A DNA stretch of 64,000 bases from Naasia lichenicola (GTDB taxonomy: Bacteria; Actinomycetota; Actinomycetes; Actinomycetales; Microbacteriaceae). The translations under genes and the position numbers were made by a program. The stretch's first letter is position 1. The number at the start of each line of letters is the position of its first letter. The notes beneath the pieces were generated by a model. It saw only the letters and a list, made by a program, of their open reading frames with translations, had not been told where the DNA came from and did not search any database. Below are positions 8,042 through 18,113 of this stretch, in pieces. Where the stretch lies: the NCBI RefSeq assembly GCF_004801885.1, contig NZ_SSSM01000005.1:682001-746000 (forward strand), in the 5' to 3' direction.

Positions 8042-8868
8042 CGCGCGATGAATTCGATGCCGCCAACTCGACGGGGGCGTATGCCCTCGGTGCACTGAGC
8101 GCTGAGGACCGGCTGCTGTTCGAAGACGAGCTCGCGGGATCGGAGGAGCTCCGTGCAGAAGTCGCCGGTCTCGTCGACACCGCCGCCGTCCTGGCCATGG
8201 CGACCCCGCCGATCGACCCGCCACCCGCACTGAAGTCGAACATCATGGCGATGCTCGACTCCACTCCACAGCTTCCGGCTCAGCCGGCCGAAGACGTCCT
8301 GCAGTCGATCGACGCCGCGCGTTTCTCGTCGAGCGCGCCGACCGCTGCCGACGCCACGATCTCGTCGTTCGCCGACCACCAGCCCACCAGGCGCAGCGGC
8401 CGAGGAGCTCGACGCAGTCGCATTCGTCCGCTGACCGCCCTGCTCGCGTCCGCAGCTGCCGTCGCCCTTTTCGTCGGCGGCGCGTTCGCCGGGGGACTCC
8501 TCGGCACCATCGGCAGCGAGCGTCAGTCCGACCAGTTCGCCGCGCTCAACGCCGCATCGGACGTCACCCGTGAGGTGACACCGCTGCAGAGTGGCGGCAC
8601 GGCCACGCTGGTCTCCTCCGACGAGCTCGGAGCGTCCGCCATCGTGCTGAACGATGCAGGCGACCTCACTGATGACGAGGTCTACCAGCTCTGGTACCTG
8701 CACGACCAGAAGGTCACCAGTGCCGGCATCGTCGATCCCGACGGGCCGCAGACCTACGCGGTGCTCGACGGCGCATTCGACCCCGATTACGCCGTGGCGA
8801 TGACGGTGGAGCCCGCAGGCGGATCGGAACAGCCGACCGGCATCCCCGTGCTGCTCAGCGGCGCCTGA
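8038..8868 (+). CDS. rskA: RskA-type membrane anti-sigma-K factor
   Basis: A 276-residue single-pass membrane protein that would hold SigK inactive until cleaved. The N-terminal cytosolic anti-sigma domain (residues 1-75, starting TRDEFDAANSTGAYALGAL) is followed by a Ser/Ala-rich linker, a helix around residues 128-152 (TALLASAAAVALFVGGAFAG) and an extracytoplasmic RskA C-terminal domain containing ELGASAIVLND and YQLWYLH. The GTG start overlaps the sigK stop in a GTGA, so the two are made in step. A strong hairpin terminator follows. Confidence 0.88.
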   Translation: MTRDEFDAANSTGAYALGALSAEDRLLFEDELAGSEELRAEVAGLVDTAAVLAMATPPIDPPPALKSNIMAMLDSTPQLPAQPAEDVLQSIDAARFSSSAPTAADATISSFADHQPTRRSGRGARRSRIRPLTALLASAAAVALFVGGAFAGGLLGTIGSERQSDQFAALNAASDVTREVTPLQSGGTATLVSSDELGASAIVLNDAGDLTDDEVYQLWYLHDQKVTSAGIVDPDGPQTYAVLDGAFDPDYAVAMTVEPAGGSEQPTGIPVLLSGA

Positions 8869-8934
8869 CCTTTCGGCTCGATCACCTTCCTGCAACAGCC
8901 ACAGCGGCACCGCACAGCAGGTCCCACCCGAACC

Positions 8935-8970
8935 GCAGAAGGCCCCTCCGAATACGGAGGGGCCTTCTGC
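8935..8970. terminator. Bidirectional terminator hairpin between rskA and pstB
   Basis: A perfect 16-bp stem (GCAGAAGGCCCCTCCG and its complement) around the loop AATA. It lies between the convergent ends of rskA and pstB and can serve both strands. No long U tract, as is common in high-G+C actinobacteria. Confidence 0.85.
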
Positions 8971-9013
8971 ATGTCCGTCGGCGGCCGTCGTTGCGGGGCC
9001 GTCGGCGTGCGGA

Positions 9014-9793
9014 TCAGCCGAAGCGGCCGCTGACGTAGTCCTCGGTGGCCTGGATGGTCGGCTTGGAGAAGATGGTGGCGGTGTCGTTGTACTCGATGAG
9101 CTTGCCGGGCTTGCCGGTTCCCGCGATGTTGAAGAACGCCGTCTTGTCGGAGACGCGGCTGGCCTGCTGCATGTTGTGGGTCACGATCACGATCGTGTAC
9201 TCCTGCTTGAGCTCCTCGATCAGGTCCTCGATCGCGAGGGTCGAGATCGGGTCGAGCGCGGAGCACGGCTCGTCCATCAGGACGACGTCGGGGGAGACGG
9301 CGATCGCGCGTGCGATGCAGAGGCGCTGCTGCTGTCCACCGGACAGTCCCGATCCGGGCAGGTTGAGGCGGTCCTTGACCTCGTTCCAGAGGTTGGCGCC
9401 ACGCAGCGACTTCTCGACGAGGTCGTCGGCGTCGGTCTTGCTGATCCGCTTGTTGTTGAGCTTGACGCCGGCGAGGACGTTGTCGCGGATCGACATGGTC
9501 GGGAACGGGTTCGGGCGCTGGAAGACCATGCCCACCTGGCGGCGGACGAGCACCGGGTCGACGCCGGGGCCGTAGAGGTTGTTGCCGTCGATCAGCACCT
9601 CGCCCTCGACGCGGGCCTTCGGGATGACCTCGTGCATGCGGTTCAGCGTGCGGAGGAAGGTCGACTTCCCGCATCCCGACGGGCCGATGAAGGCGGTGAC
9701 GGTGCGAGGCTCGATGGTGAGGTTGACGTCCTCGACCGCGCGGAACTTGTCGTAGTAGACGTTGAGGTTGTTGACTTCGATGCGCTTGGACAC
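9014..9793 (-). CDS. pstB: Phosphate ABC transporter ATP-binding protein PstB
   Basis: A 259-residue ATPase that powers high-affinity phosphate uptake. The Walker A GPSGCGKS is at 37-44, the signature LSGGQQQR and the Walker B with [12 protein letters not shown] follow in order, and the switch histidine is in IVTHNMQQ. PstB hallmarks include [18 protein letters not shown]. The GTG at 9793 is chosen because it fits the family N-terminus; the same frame reads further upstream only as an open shadow of pstA. It is last in pstSCAB. Confidence 0.96.
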   Translation of the reverse strand: MSKRIEVNNLNVYYDKFRAVEDVNLTIEPRTVTAFIGPSGCGKSTFLRTLNRMHEVIPKARVEGEVLIDGNNLYGPGVDPVLVRRQVGMVFQRPNPFPTMSIRDNVLAGVKLNNKRISKTDADDLVEKSLRGANLWNEVKDRLNLPGSGLSGGQQQRLCIARAIAVSPDVVLMDEPCSALDPISTLAIEDLIEELKQEYTIVIVTHNMQQASRVSDKTAFFNIAGTGKPGKLIEYNDTATIFSKPTIQATEDYVSGRFG

Positions 9794-9840
9794 GGGTGCT
9801 CTCTCTGGGCGGCGGGACGCGGACTGCGGGCGGGCCGCGG

Positions 9841-10932
9841 TCAGCGGGCGATCTTGGGCGCGAAGAAGCGCGCGATGAGGCGGGCGATGAGGTTCAGCAG
9901 CATGACGATCACGATGAGCGTCAGGGCGCCGGCCCACGCACGGTCGAGGAATGCCTGCACGTCGCTGCCCGGGTTGGCGTACTGGGTGTAGACGAACACC
10001 GGGAGCGTCATCATCCGCTCGTCGAACAGGTTGTAGTTGACGCTCTGGGTGAACCCGGCGATGAGCAGAAGAGGCGCGGTCTCGCCGATGACGCGGGAGA
10101 TCGACAGCATGACGCCGGTGATGATGCCGGCGACCGAGGTCGGAAGGACGACCTTGACCACGGTCAGCCAACGCGGCACTCCCAGAGCGAACGAGGCCTC
10201 GCGCAGCTCGTTCGGCACGAGCTTGAGCATCTCCTCGCAGGAGCGGACGACGACGGGGATCATCAGCACCGAGAGTGCGACCGCGCCGCCGAAGCCGAAG
10301 CGGATCCCCGGCTGGTCGAGGATGAGCGAGAAGAAGGCGAAGGCGAACAGGCCGGCGACGATGGAGGGGATGCCCGTCATCACGTCGACCAGGAAGGTGA
10401 TCGCCTGGGCGAGGCGGCCGCGGCCGTACTCGACCAGGTAGATGGCGGTGAGCAGTCCGATCGGGACGGACATCAGGGTGGCCATGCCGGTGATCTCGAG
10501 GGTTCCGATGATGGCGTGGATGGCGCCGCCGGGAGCGTCGCCCACCACGTTGCGCATCGAGTTGTTGAAGAAGGTGACGTCGAAGCGCGCAGCGCCCGAG
10601 ATCACGGCGGTGGAGACCAGCGAGACGAGCGGCAGCAGGGCCACGATGAACGCCGTGGTGACCAGCGCCGCCATCAGGCGGTCGGTGGCCTTGCGGGCGC
10701 CTTCGACGATCCTCGACGCGACGTAGATGATCGCGGCGTAGAGCAGGGTGCCGAAGAAGACGGTGCCCACGAGGTTGAAGTCCTCGGTGATGCCCGCGAG
10801 CACGAGGATCGTGAAGAGGCCGCCGACGACGATCCAGCTGATCACGAGGAGCCAGATCGGCGAGAAGCGAGGAAGCTGGCCCGCGGTCAGCGACGCGCGC
10901 TGGCCGAGGGAGACGGAAGTGGTGGAGGCCAT
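9841..10932 (-). CDS. pstA: Phosphate ABC transporter permease PstA
   Basis: A 363-residue permease with eight or so hydrophobic segments; residues 90-100 onward form the ABC permease core, with the EAA-loop region [23 protein letters not shown] contacting PstB. It is longer than the E. coli protein (about 296) by an N-terminal membrane extension, usual in actinobacteria. The ATG at 10932 overlaps the pstC stop by one base (TGATG), so translation is coupled. Confidence 0.95.
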   Translation of the reverse strand: MASTTSVSLGQRASLTAGQLPRFSPIWLLVISWIVVGGLFTILVLAGITEDFNLVGTVFFGTLLYAAIIYVASRIVEGARKATDRLMAALVTTAFIVALLPLVSLVSTAVISGAARFDVTFFNNSMRNVVGDAPGGAIHAIIGTLEITGMATLMSVPIGLLTAIYLVEYGRGRLAQAITFLVDVMTGIPSIVAGLFAFAFFSLILDQPGIRFGFGGAVALSVLMIPVVVRSCEEMLKLVPNELREASFALGVPRWLTVVKVVLPTSVAGIITGVMLSISRVIGETAPLLLIAGFTQSVNYNLFDERMMTLPVFVYTQYANPGSDVQAFLDRAWAGALTLIVIVMLLNLIARLIARFFAPKIAR

Positions 10933-11906
10933 CAGTTCGCTCCGGAGAAGGCCTTGCGGCGGTTGATCGCGTAGCGCGCGAGGGCGTTGACCGCGAAGGT
11001 GATCACGAAGAGGACGAGGCCGGTGGCGATGAGGACGTTGACGTTCACGCCCGCGGCCTCCGGGAAGTTCAGGGCGATGTTCGCCGCGATCGTCGTGGGG
11101 TTCTGCGACTGCAGGAGCACGAACGAGATCACCGCGGCGGGGGAGAGCACCATGGCGACGGCCATCGTCTCGCCCAGCGCGCGGCCGAGGCCGAGCATCG
11201 ACGCCGAGATGATGCCGGGGCGACCGAACGGCAGCACGGCGGTCCGGATCATCTCCCAGCGGGTGGCGCCGAGGGCGAGCGCTGCCTCCTCGTGCAGGCG
11301 CGGGGTCTGCAGGAAGACCTCCCGGCACAGAGCGGTGATGATCGGAAGGATCATGACCGCGAGCACGATGGCCACCGTGAGGATCGTGCGGCCGGTGCCC
11401 GACACGGGCCCGGAGAAGAGCGGGATCCAGCCGAGGTTGGTGGCGAGCCACTCGTAGCCGGGGCGGACGAACGGTGCGAGCACCTTGATGCCCCAGAGTC
11501 CGAAGACGACCGAGGGCACGGCGGCGAGCAGGTCGATCAGGTAGCCGAGGCCCTGCGCGAGTCGCCGCGGCGCGTAGTGCGAGATGAACAGGGCGATGCC
11601 GATGGCGATGGGCAGCGCGATGGCGAGGGCGATGACGGCGGCCCAGAGGGTGCCGAAGACGAGCGGGCCGACGTAGGCCCAGAAGCTGGCGGGTGCGCCC
11701 TTGATGTCGGCCGGATCGGCGATGAGGGCGGGGATGCTCTGCGCGATGAGGAAGATCGCGACGGCGGCGAGGACGACGACGATGATCCAGCCGGCGGTGA
11801 CTGTCGAGCCGGAGAAGAGGATGTCGCCGAGGCGCTTCTTCGCCTTGATCTCGCCCGTCGGGGTGGGGGCTGCGGATGCGGTCATGCGGGCTGTGGCCAT
11901 CCTCAT
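10932..11906 (-). CDS. pstC: Phosphate ABC transporter permease PstC
   Basis: A 324-residue permease with six main transmembrane helices. The coupling loop is recognisable as [19 protein letters not shown], and the [19 protein letters not shown] segment is typical of PstC. The start is not certain: ATGs at 11906, 11900 and 11885 are all in frame near the N-terminus and none has a strong ribosome site at good spacing; the third would remove only seven residues. It stands between pstS, from which a large hairpin separates it, and pstA. Confidence 0.94.
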   Translation of the reverse strand: MRMATARMTASAAPTPTGEIKAKKRLGDILFSGSTVTAGWIIVVVLAAVAIFLIAQSIPALIADPADIKGAPASFWAYVGPLVFGTLWAAVIALAIALPIAIGIALFISHYAPRRLAQGLGYLIDLLAAVPSVVFGLWGIKVLAPFVRPGYEWLATNLGWIPLFSGPVSGTGRTILTVAIVLAVMILPIITALCREVFLQTPRLHEEAALALGATRWEMIRTAVLPFGRPGIISASMLGLGRALGETMAVAMVLSPAAVISFVLLQSQNPTTIAANIALNFPEAAGVNVNVLIATGLVLFVITFAVNALARYAINRRKAFSGAN

Positions 11907-12020
11907 TCTGGAGCGGTGACGCGAGGGCAGTGCGGGTGCGGGCTGCTGGGGGAGCGGGCTGCCGGTGGGCGGTACTGCGGGCGATACAGGTGATGCGGGC
12001 GGTGCGCGTGAAGCAGGAAT

Positions 12021-12063
12021 GGCGGGCCGGGCGCTGAGATCATCTCAGCATGCCCGGCCCGCC
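12021..12063 (-). terminator. Large hairpin between pstS and pstC
   Basis: An outer stem GGCGGGCCGGGC/GCCCGGCCCGCC and an inner stem GCTGAGA/TCTCAGC form one long hairpin with a two-base bulge. Placed right after pstS, it probably acts as a partial terminator or a 3' stabiliser, allowing pstS to be made in excess over pstCAB. That role is inferred. Confidence 0.7.
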
Positions 12064-12078
12064 GTCCGGAACTGCCTG

Positions 12079-13203
12079 TCAGGACACGGTCTCCAGTGCG
12101 GCGGCGACCTTCGCGGACAGGTCGTCCGAGAGGGGCGCGGAGCCGGCGGCGTCGGCCGCTGCGGACTGGCCGTCTGCGCTCGTGATGTAGCCGATGTAGG
12201 CCTTCACCAGTGCTGCGGCGTCAGCGTCGGCGTACGTCTGGCAGACGATCGAGTACGACACCAGCACCAGCGGGTAGTGGGTCGGGTCGGTCGTCTTGCG
12301 GTCCAGAGCGATCGCGAGGTCGTTGGCGTCGCGGCCCTCGACGAGCGGCGAGTCGTTGACGACGGCGGCTGCTGCCTCAGCGGTGTAGCCGACGAACTCG
12401 TCGCCGACCTTGATCTTGGCGGTGCCCAGCGAGCCGGCCTTGGACGCGTCGGCGTAGCCGATGGCGTTCGAGCCGTTGGTCACTGCATCGACCACGCCGG
12501 AGGTGCCCTGCGCGCCCTCGCCGCCGAAGGCTGCGGGGAATGCGTCGGCGGCCTTCTCGGTCCAGATGTCCGAAGCGGTCTTGCCCAGGTAGTCGGTGAA
12601 GTTCTTCGTGGTGCCCGAGTCATCGGAACGGTGCACGGCGGTGATCGTCGCGGACGGGAGCGTGACGCCCTCGTTGAGCGCGGCGATGGCCGGGTCGTTC
12701 CAGGTGGTGATCGTGCCGTTGAAGATGCTCGCGAGGGTGGTCGGGTCGAGGTTGAGCTCGTCGACGCCCTCCACGTTGAAGATGACCGCGATCGGGGAGA
12801 TGTAGGTCGGCAGGTCGATGGCCTTGGAGTCGGGCGCGCAGGCGGCGAACTCGCCGGCCAGCTCGTCGTCGCTCAGAGCCGAGTCGCTGCCCGCCCATGC
12901 GACGCCACCCGCGATGAAGGCTGTGCGGCCCGCGCCGGAGCCGGCGGGGTCGTAGTTGATGGTGACCTCGGGGTTGGCCGTCTGGAACGCGGCCTGCCAG
13001 GCCTCCTGGGCGCTGCCCTGAGCGGATGAGCCGGAGCCGGAGATGGTGCCGGAGAGAGTGGAGGCGGACGCCGTGCTGTCGGAGTCGCCGTCGCTCGCTG
13101 CGGGGGTCTCGTTGGCGGCGCACGCGCTGAGCGCGAGGACGCCGGCGAGGGTGAGGCCGATGAGCCCCGCTGAACGCTTCGAAATCAAGTGATTGCCCTT
13201 CAT
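12079..13203 (-). CDS. pstS: Phosphate-binding lipoprotein PstS
   Basis: A 374-residue periplasmic-type binding protein anchored to the membrane outer face. The signal peptide ends in the lipobox LSAC with the modified cysteine at C28. The mature protein shows PstS motifs: ISGSGSSAQGSAQEAW near the start binding phosphate, then HRSDDSGTTKNFTDYL. The ATG at 13203 gives a standard lipoprotein signal. A PHO-box-like repeat lies about 85 bp upstream, so the operon is probably induced by phosphate starvation through SenX3-RegX3, also in this window. Confidence 0.95.
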   Translation of the reverse strand: MKGNHLISKRSAGLIGLTLAGVLALSACAANETPAASDGDSDSTASASTLSGTISGSGSSAQGSAQEAWQAAFQTANPEVTINYDPAGSGAGRTAFIAGGVAWAGSDSALSDDELAGEFAACAPDSKAIDLPTYISPIAVIFNVEGVDELNLDPTTLASIFNGTITTWNDPAIAALNEGVTLPSATITAVHRSDDSGTTKNFTDYLGKTASDIWTEKAADAFPAAFGGEGAQGTSGVVDAVTNGSNAIGYADASKAGSLGTAKIKVGDEFVGYTAEAAAAVVNDSPLVEGRDANDLAIALDRKTTDPTHYPLVLVSYSIVCQTYADADAAALVKAYIGYITSADGQSAAADAAGSAPLSDDLSAKVAAALETVS

Positions 13204-13287
13204 GGTGATTGCGGGTCGGCATTCCGCGCAGGATTGCGGCGCCGCGATGCACGCTAAAGGCCGCAAGTGGACAGACTCGTGCCGCAG

Positions 13288-13305
13288 GGTGAACGGAAGG
13301 TGAAC
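13288..13305 (-). promoter_or_regulatory. PHO box upstream of pstS
   Basis: GGTGAAC occurs at 13288-13294 and 13299-13305, an exact 11-bp repeat. Read on the minus strand this is GTTCACC-NNNN-GTTCACC, the direct-repeat unit bound by PhoP/RegX3 in actinobacteria. It lies about 85 bp before the pstS start. Confidence 0.82.
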
Positions 13306-13381
13306 GACCTGAGCCCCCATTCGGGGGGAGGCGGCACGGCGTGGCGCCGAGGATTCCGCACTCGCTGTGGTATCGCCCCGA

Positions 13382-14335
13382 TCAGATGGTCGAGGAGTGG
13401 GACTCGATCGCGACGATCCCGTGCTCCGGATGCTCCGTCGAGAGGTGCACCACGGTGAACTCCGCCGTCGAGAGGATCGCTGCGCGGGTGAGCCGACCAT
13501 CGCGCTCGCCGTGCGAGGCGCGGGCCACCGCGTCGAGGATGGCCGGCAGCACGGGGGAGTGACTGCAGATGACCGAAGTCCGCTTCTTCTTGAGGCGCTT
13601 GCCGACGAACGCGGCGATGTCCTCGGCTGAGGACTCTCCGTCCTCCCAGGCGTCCTGGCCGATCACGGGCACGCGCTTGATCTCGGCGCCGATGGCATCG
13701 GCGATCGGGGTGACCGTCTCGAGACAGCGGACGGCCGGGCTGCTGAACACCGCGATCGGTCCCCAGGCCTGCAGCGACGGGACGAGGGCGGCGGACTGTG
13801 CGCGGCCTCGCGAGGCCAGGGCTCGGGCGGCATCGCTGCCGTCCGGGGAGTCGAGGTTCGCCTTGGCGTGCCGGAGCGCGATCAGCGCGAAGGTGCGGTG
13901 GTCGCCCCGCGAGCTGAGCTGGTCGAAGCGGTCGAGCAGCTCGATGTCGCGCTCGTAGCTGAGCCGCTTGCGAGCACGCGCGACAGGCAGCCATTCGATG
14001 GACTGCACCTCGTCGTTGGCCTTGAACCGGCCCTTGCGGAGCTGATCGCTGGTGACCTCGGCGGCCCAGTAGTAGACGACCTTGTCCCGACCGTTCGGCA
14101 GGAGGTACTCGGTCGTGCCGAGGGATGGGCCGAGGGTGACCTGGAACCCGGTCTCCTCGCTGATCTCGCGCACGGCGGCGACGGGCGTGCTCTCGCCCGC
14201 GTCGACCTTGCCCTTCGGCAGGCTGATGTCGTCATGCCGGCTGCGGTGGATGAGCAGCACCTCGAGTCCGGTGCGGCCGTCCCTCCAGCACACGGCGCCC
14301 GCCGCAAGGACCGGTCCGACATCGTCCATGCTCAT
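13382..14335 (-). CDS. mutT1: MutT1-type Nudix hydrolase fused to a histidine phosphatase
   Basis: A 317-residue two-domain enzyme. The N-terminal Nudix domain has an intact box G42-x5-E48-x7-R56-E57-xx-E60-E61-x-G63. The C-terminal half is a phosphoglycerate-mutase-like phosphatase beginning at RHAK (155-158) with a later SHSPVLPA segment. This fusion is the mycobacterial MutT1 arrangement, which cleans 8-oxo-dGTP and hydrolyses diadenosine polyphosphates and 8-oxo-dGDP. It lies between ppk1 and pstS on the same strand. Substrate assignment rests on the family. Confidence 0.88.
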   Translation of the reverse strand: MSMDDVGPVLAAGAVCWRDGRTGLEVLLIHRSRHDDISLPKGKVDAGESTPVAAVREISEETGFQVTLGPSLGTTEYLLPNGRDKVVYYWAAEVTSDQLRKGRFKANDEVQSIEWLPVARARKRLSYERDIELLDRFDQLSSRGDHRTFALIALRHAKANLDSPDGSDAARALASRGRAQSAALVPSLQAWGPIAVFSSPAVRCLETVTPIADAIGAEIKRVPVIGQDAWEDGESSAEDIAAFVGKRLKKKRTSVICSHSPVLPAILDAVARASHGERDGRLTRAAILSTAEFTVVHLSTEHPEHGIVAIESHSSTI

Positions 14336-14445
14336 CGGGTCAGTCTGGTCCAGGTCATCGGTGTTCGCTAATCGGAGCGGCGCTCATGACCGCTGTCGCT
14401 GTCCCCGACCGGTTGAGGTCGGTGCGGCCCTCCGCCGGGGTCGGC

Positions 14446-16614
14446 TCAGCGACTCCGGCGACGTGCGGTGATGTCGCGCATGGTCTTGGTCTGCAGGTCG
14501 ACGAGCAGACCTCCGGTGGCGTTGCGCGAGTGCCGCGTCCACTCGCCATCGGGATCGAGATGCCAGGAGGCCGTGGTGTCGGCCATCGCCAGGTCGAACA
14601 GTCGGCTGATCTCGCGCAGGTGGCCGCGCTCCTTCAGCTGCACGAGCACCTCCACCCGGCGGTCCAGGTTGCGATGCATCATGTCGGCGCTGCCGATGAA
14701 GACCTCGGGGCTGCCGTCGTTCGCGAACCAGAAGATGCGCGAATGCTCGAGGTAGCGGCCGAGGATCGACCGGACCCTGATGTTCTCGCTGTAGTCCGGC
14801 TGTCCGGGCTTGATCGCGCAGATGCCCCGGATCCAGATGTCGATCGGCACCCCGGCGTTGCTCGCGCGGTAGAGGGCGTCGATGATCGCCTCGTCGACGA
14901 TGGAGTTCATCTTGAGCCGGATGCCGGCGGGCTTGCCGGCCAGGGCGTTCGCTGTCTCGTTGTCGATCCGCTTGAGCAGACCCTTGCGGAGGTAGCGGGG
15001 CGCGACCAGCAGCCGGCTGAACTTCTTCTCGATGGCATAGCCCGAGAGCTCGTTGAAGAGGCGGGTGACCTCCTTGCCGACCTGCGGGTCGGCGGTCAGC
15101 AGTCCGAGGTCCTCGTAGATCCGGCTGGTCTTCGGGTTGTAGTTGCCCGTGCCGATGTGCGTGTAGAGCTTGAGCTCGCCGTTCTTCTCCTGACGGATGA
15201 CGGAGGCGAGCTTGCAGTGGGTCTTCAGGCCGACGAGCCCGTACACGACGTGCACGCCCGCCTTCTCGAGCTTGCGCGCCCAGGAGATGTTCGCCTGCTC
15301 GTCGAAGCGGGCCTTGATCTCGACCAGGGCGAGCACGGCCTTTCCGGCCTGCGCGGCGTCGATCAGGGCCTCGACGATCGGGCTGTCGCCCGACGTGCGG
15401 TACAGCGTCTGCTTGATCGCGAGCACCTGCGGGTCGGCGGCCGCCTGCTCGAGGAACGCCTGCACGCTGGTCGCGAACGACTCGTAGGGGTGGTGCAGCA
15501 GGATGTCCCCGCGCGAGATCGCGTCGAAGACGTTCGGCTCCTCGTTGGGCTCGCTCTGCAACAGCTGGGACGCGGTGGTCGGCAGCTGAGCCGGGTAGCG
15601 CAGCGCGGGGCGGTCGAGCTTGCCGAACTCGAACAGCCGCGACAGGTCGAGCGGTGCCGGCAGACGGTAGACGTCCTGCTCGGTGATCTCCAGCTCGCGC
15701 ATGAGCAGCTCGAGGGTCACAGGATCCATGTCGTCGGTGATCTCGAGGCGGATCGGCGGCCCGAAGCGGCGCTGCAGGAGCTCCTTCTCGAGCGCCTTGA
15801 TCAGGTTCTCGGACTCGTCCTCGTCGACGTTGACGTCCTCGTTGCGGGTGAGCCGGAACTCGTGGTGCTCGAGGATCTCCATGCCCGGGAACAGGTATTC
15901 GAGGTGGTTGGAGATCAGATCCTCGAGCGGGATGAACCGCGTCGTGCCTGTTCCGTCGTCCGGCAGCTGGACGAATCGGGGCAGCAGCGGCGGAACCTTG
16001 ATGCGTGCGAACTCGGTCTTCTCGGTCTTGGGGTTGCGCACCCGCACCGAGAGGTTCAGCGAGAGGCCAGAGATGTACGGGAACGGGTGGGCGGGGTCGA
16101 CCGCGAGCGGCATCAGGACCGGGTAGATCTGCGCGGTGAACAGCTCGGCGACGCGGGCGCGGTCCTCCTCCCCGAGATCGCTCCACGCCTCGACGTGGAT
16201 GTCGGCCGCATCCAGCGCCGGCTTGACCTCGTTGCGGAAGACGGCCGCGTGACGGGCCTGGAGCTCGTGGGCCTTCTCGCTCATGTCGGCGAGGACGTCC
16301 ACGGGAGCGCGTCCGATGTTGGTGGGGACGGCGATGCCGGTCGCGATGCGGCGCTTCAGGCCGGCGACGCGCACCATGAAGAACTCGTCGAGGTTGCTCG
16401 CGAAGATGGCGAGGAAGTTGGCCCGCTCGAGCAGCGGCACCTTCGGATCCTCCGCGAGCTCGAGCACCCGCTGGTTGAAGGCCAGCCAGCTGACCTCGCG
16501 GTCGAGGTAGCGATCGGGCGGGAGGCTCTCGTCCTCGTCGGCTGATGTCTCGTCGAACTCGTCGGCCACATCGGCGGCCAGTCCGGCATCGCCGAGCAGC
16601 GTGTCGCTATCCAT
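14446..16614 (-). CDS. ppk1: Polyphosphate kinase 1
   Basis: A 722-residue enzyme that polymerises ATP gamma-phosphate into polyphosphate, matching the usual PPK1 length. The N-terminal [17 protein letters not shown] opens the domain after about 40 acidic residues. The catalytic region has [12 protein letters not shown] and [19 protein letters not shown], which contain the histidines phosphorylated in PPK1. A PHO-box-like pair just upstream of the ATG suggests control by phosphate starvation together with pstS. The downstream neighbour is the MutT1-type enzyme. Confidence 0.96.
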   Translation of the reverse strand: MDSDTLLGDAGLAADVADEFDETSADEDESLPPDRYLDREVSWLAFNQRVLELAEDPKVPLLERANFLAIFASNLDEFFMVRVAGLKRRIATGIAVPTNIGRAPVDVLADMSEKAHELQARHAAVFRNEVKPALDAADIHVEAWSDLGEEDRARVAELFTAQIYPVLMPLAVDPAHPFPYISGLSLNLSVRVRNPKTEKTEFARIKVPPLLPRFVQLPDDGTGTTRFIPLEDLISNHLEYLFPGMEILEHHEFRLTRNEDVNVDEDESENLIKALEKELLQRRFGPPIRLEITDDMDPVTLELLMRELEITEQDVYRLPAPLDLSRLFEFGKLDRPALRYPAQLPTTASQLLQSEPNEEPNVFDAISRGDILLHHPYESFATSVQAFLEQAAADPQVLAIKQTLYRTSGDSPIVEALIDAAQAGKAVLALVEIKARFDEQANISWARKLEKAGVHVVYGLVGLKTHCKLASVIRQEKNGELKLYTHIGTGNYNPKTSRIYEDLGLLTADPQVGKEVTRLFNELSGYAIEKKFSRLLVAPRYLRKGLLKRIDNETANALAGKPAGIRLKMNSIVDEAIIDALYRASNAGVPIDIWIRGICAIKPGQPDYSENIRVRSILGRYLEHSRIFWFANDGSPEVFIGSADMMHRNLDRRVEVLVQLKERGHLREISRLFDLAMADTTASWHLDPDGEWTRHSRNATGGLLVDLQTKTMRDITARRRSR

Positions 16615-16636
16615 TCGGCAATTGTGGCACTGGCCG

Positions 16637-16654
16637 GGTGAACAGCCGGCAAAC
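16637..16654 (-). promoter_or_regulatory. PHO box upstream of ppk1
   Basis: GGTGAAC (16637-16643) and GGCAAAC (16648-16654) are spaced by exactly 11 bp, the PHO-box period, and lie 23 bp before the ppk1 start. The second unit is degenerate (two changes), so this is a weaker site than that before pstS. Confidence 0.65.
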
Positions 16655-16685
16655 AGGACACATGCCCAGCCTCCGCCCCTATGTG

Positions 16686-16738
16686 TACGTTCCGGCCCCG
16701 TGTGCTCGAAATTCCGTGCACATGTGTCCGGTTCCGTA
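16686..16738. repeat. Palindromic intergenic repeat, family C short copy
   Basis: Begins TACGTTCCGGCCCC and contains TGTGCTCGAAATTCCGTGCA, whose TGTGC and GCACA ends pair as a hairpin. The same blocks recur in the larger element at 21065-21247. It lies between the divergently read ppk1 promoter and the end of glnR, where a hairpin could also stop glnR transcription. Confidence 0.65.
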
Positions 16739-16761
16739 GGTAGCGAGCGACGAGGGGAGCG

Positions 16762-17451
16762 TCAGCCGGCGACGGTGCGCTGCTGCTCCGTGTCGTCCTC
16801 GTAGACGTTGAAGCGGTAGCCCACGTTGCGGACCGTGCCGATCAGCGACTCGAGGTCGCCGAGCTTGGCGCGCAGGCGCCGCACATGGACGTCGACCGTG
16901 CGGGTGCCGCCGAAGTAGTCGTAGCCCCACACCTCGCTGAGCAGCTGCTCGCGCGTGAACACCCGGCTGGGATGGGTGGCGAAGAAGCGGAGGAGCTCGA
17001 ACTCCTTGAAGGTGAGATCGAGTGGGCGGCCGTGCACGCGGGCGGAGTAGCTGGCCTCGTCGATCACGACGCCGGAGGCCTGGATCTTGGACGCGGACTG
17101 CTCCTGGGCCATCCGCCCGATGACCAGCCGGATGCGGGCGTCGACCTCGGCTGGGCCGGCGGTCTCGAGGATCACGTCGTTGGCTCCCCAGTCCGCGGAT
17201 ACGGCGGTGAGGCCGCCCTCGGTGAGGATGAGGACGAGGGGGACCGAGATTCCGGTGGTGTGCAGGATCTTGCACAGCGACTTGGCCGACTGCAGATCCT
17301 GGCGTGCATCGACGAGGATGACATCGGAGGGCGGAGCGCTGATGAGCTGCGCCGGTTCGGCCGGAATCTGCCGGACACGGTGACTCAGGAGGCCCAATGC
17401 GGGCAGCACTTCCTGGTCCATGGCAGGCGTGAGGATCAACAGCTGCGCCAA
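16762..17451 (-). CDS. glnR: GlnR, OmpR-family nitrogen regulator
   Basis: A 229-residue orphan response regulator. The degenerate receiver (residues 1-115) carries [11 protein letters not shown] with D48 and [14 protein letters not shown], closely like Streptomyces GlnR; such receivers work without phosphorylation. The C-terminal winged helix has [19 protein letters not shown], then [20 protein letters not shown], ending with a [10 protein letters not shown] beta hairpin. The start is a TTG at 17451 behind GGAGGG. No sensor kinase is adjacent, as expected. It should activate glnA, amt and related genes, none of which is in view. Confidence 0.87.
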   Translation of the reverse strand: MAQLLILTPAMDQEVLPALGLLSHRVRQIPAEPAQLISAPPSDVILVDARQDLQSAKSLCKILHTTGISVPLVLILTEGGLTAVSADWGANDVILETAGPAEVDARIRLVIGRMAQEQSASKIQASGVVIDEASYSARVHGRPLDLTFKEFELLRFFATHPSRVFTREQLLSEVWGYDYFGGTRTVDVHVRRLRAKLGDLESLIGTVRNVGYRFNVYEDDTEQQRTVAG

Positions 17452-17547
17452 AGACCCTCCAAATTGCTTGGCCCCATGCTATCCCAGGGATCGGCGGCGG
17501 TCCGCCGCGCCGCAATAGGGGACAATCGACCTGATGAGAGATCCACG

Positions 17548-17805
17548 ATGAAGGGCCATTGGGCGGGCGTCGTCGTCATCTGGATCGCGACTGCGGTCGG
17601 GGCTGTGGTCGGGGTGGTCGTGCTGGCCCCGGACGAGCGGCTCAAGGGGCTGTCGCTGATACTCGCCGGGGCGGTCGTGCTGACCTTCTGCGTCCAGCTG
17701 CTGGTCGCCGAGAAGGTCGGCTTCGTCACCCGACTGACCGCATCGGCTCTCGGCGCGTTCGGCGTCGTGCTCCTGGCCAGCCTCGTCGGCGCCTTCCTGC
17801 CCTGA
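17548..17805 (+). CDS. Small three-helix membrane protein
   Basis: An 85-residue protein with three hydrophobic segments (VVVIWIATAVGAVVGVVVLA, LSLILAGAVVLTFCVQLLVA and ALGAFGVVLLASLVGAFL). The ATG at 17548 is chosen because upstream sequence in the same frame is antisense to glnR. I do not recognise the family. It is divergent from glnR, about 96 bp away. Confidence 0.65.
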   Translation: MKGHWAGVVVIWIATAVGAVVGVVVLAPDERLKGLSLILAGAVVLTFCVQLLVAEKVGFVTRLTASALGAFGVVLLASLVGAFLP

Positions 17806-17905
17806 GCCGCCTCTCCTGAGCCGATGACCTCCCGGCCTGCGCGTCCCCGGCCCGCGGGTGACCACACGCGACCATGGCATCGCCCGCGATCGCTAGACTC
17901 TGAGC

Positions 17906-18016
17906 ATGATCGTGGCGCTCGAGATCACCTACCTCTGTCTTCTGGTGCTCGCGGCACTGGCGATCGGCTGGGTGTCGCTCGTCGTCCTCTACAGCCTTTT
18001 CCGGGGTCAGCGCTGA
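17906..18016 (+). CDS. Very small single-helix membrane protein, 36 residues
   Basis: MIVALEITYLCLLVLAALAI continues with GWVSLVVLYSLFRGQR, one transmembrane helix with a basic C-terminus. TAGACT at 17894-17899 lies exactly six bases before the ATG, the leaderless promoter pattern seen repeatedly in this window, which supports a real gene despite its size. No function known. Confidence 0.55.
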   Translation: MIVALEITYLCLLVLAALAIGWVSLVVLYSLFRGQR

Positions 18017-18113
18017 TTCTGCGCTCGCCGATCCCGCGCGTTCCCCGTCGAACCGTGCAGCCGTCCCCGACTGATCCGCGACTCCCGCACCGGGAGCGCC
18101 CGGCGGTGTCCTC

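Noticed and set aside
14386-16545. 719-residue plus-strand open frame
   Set aside because: It is antisense to ppk1, an unmistakable gene; its translation is Val/Asp/Gln low complexity.
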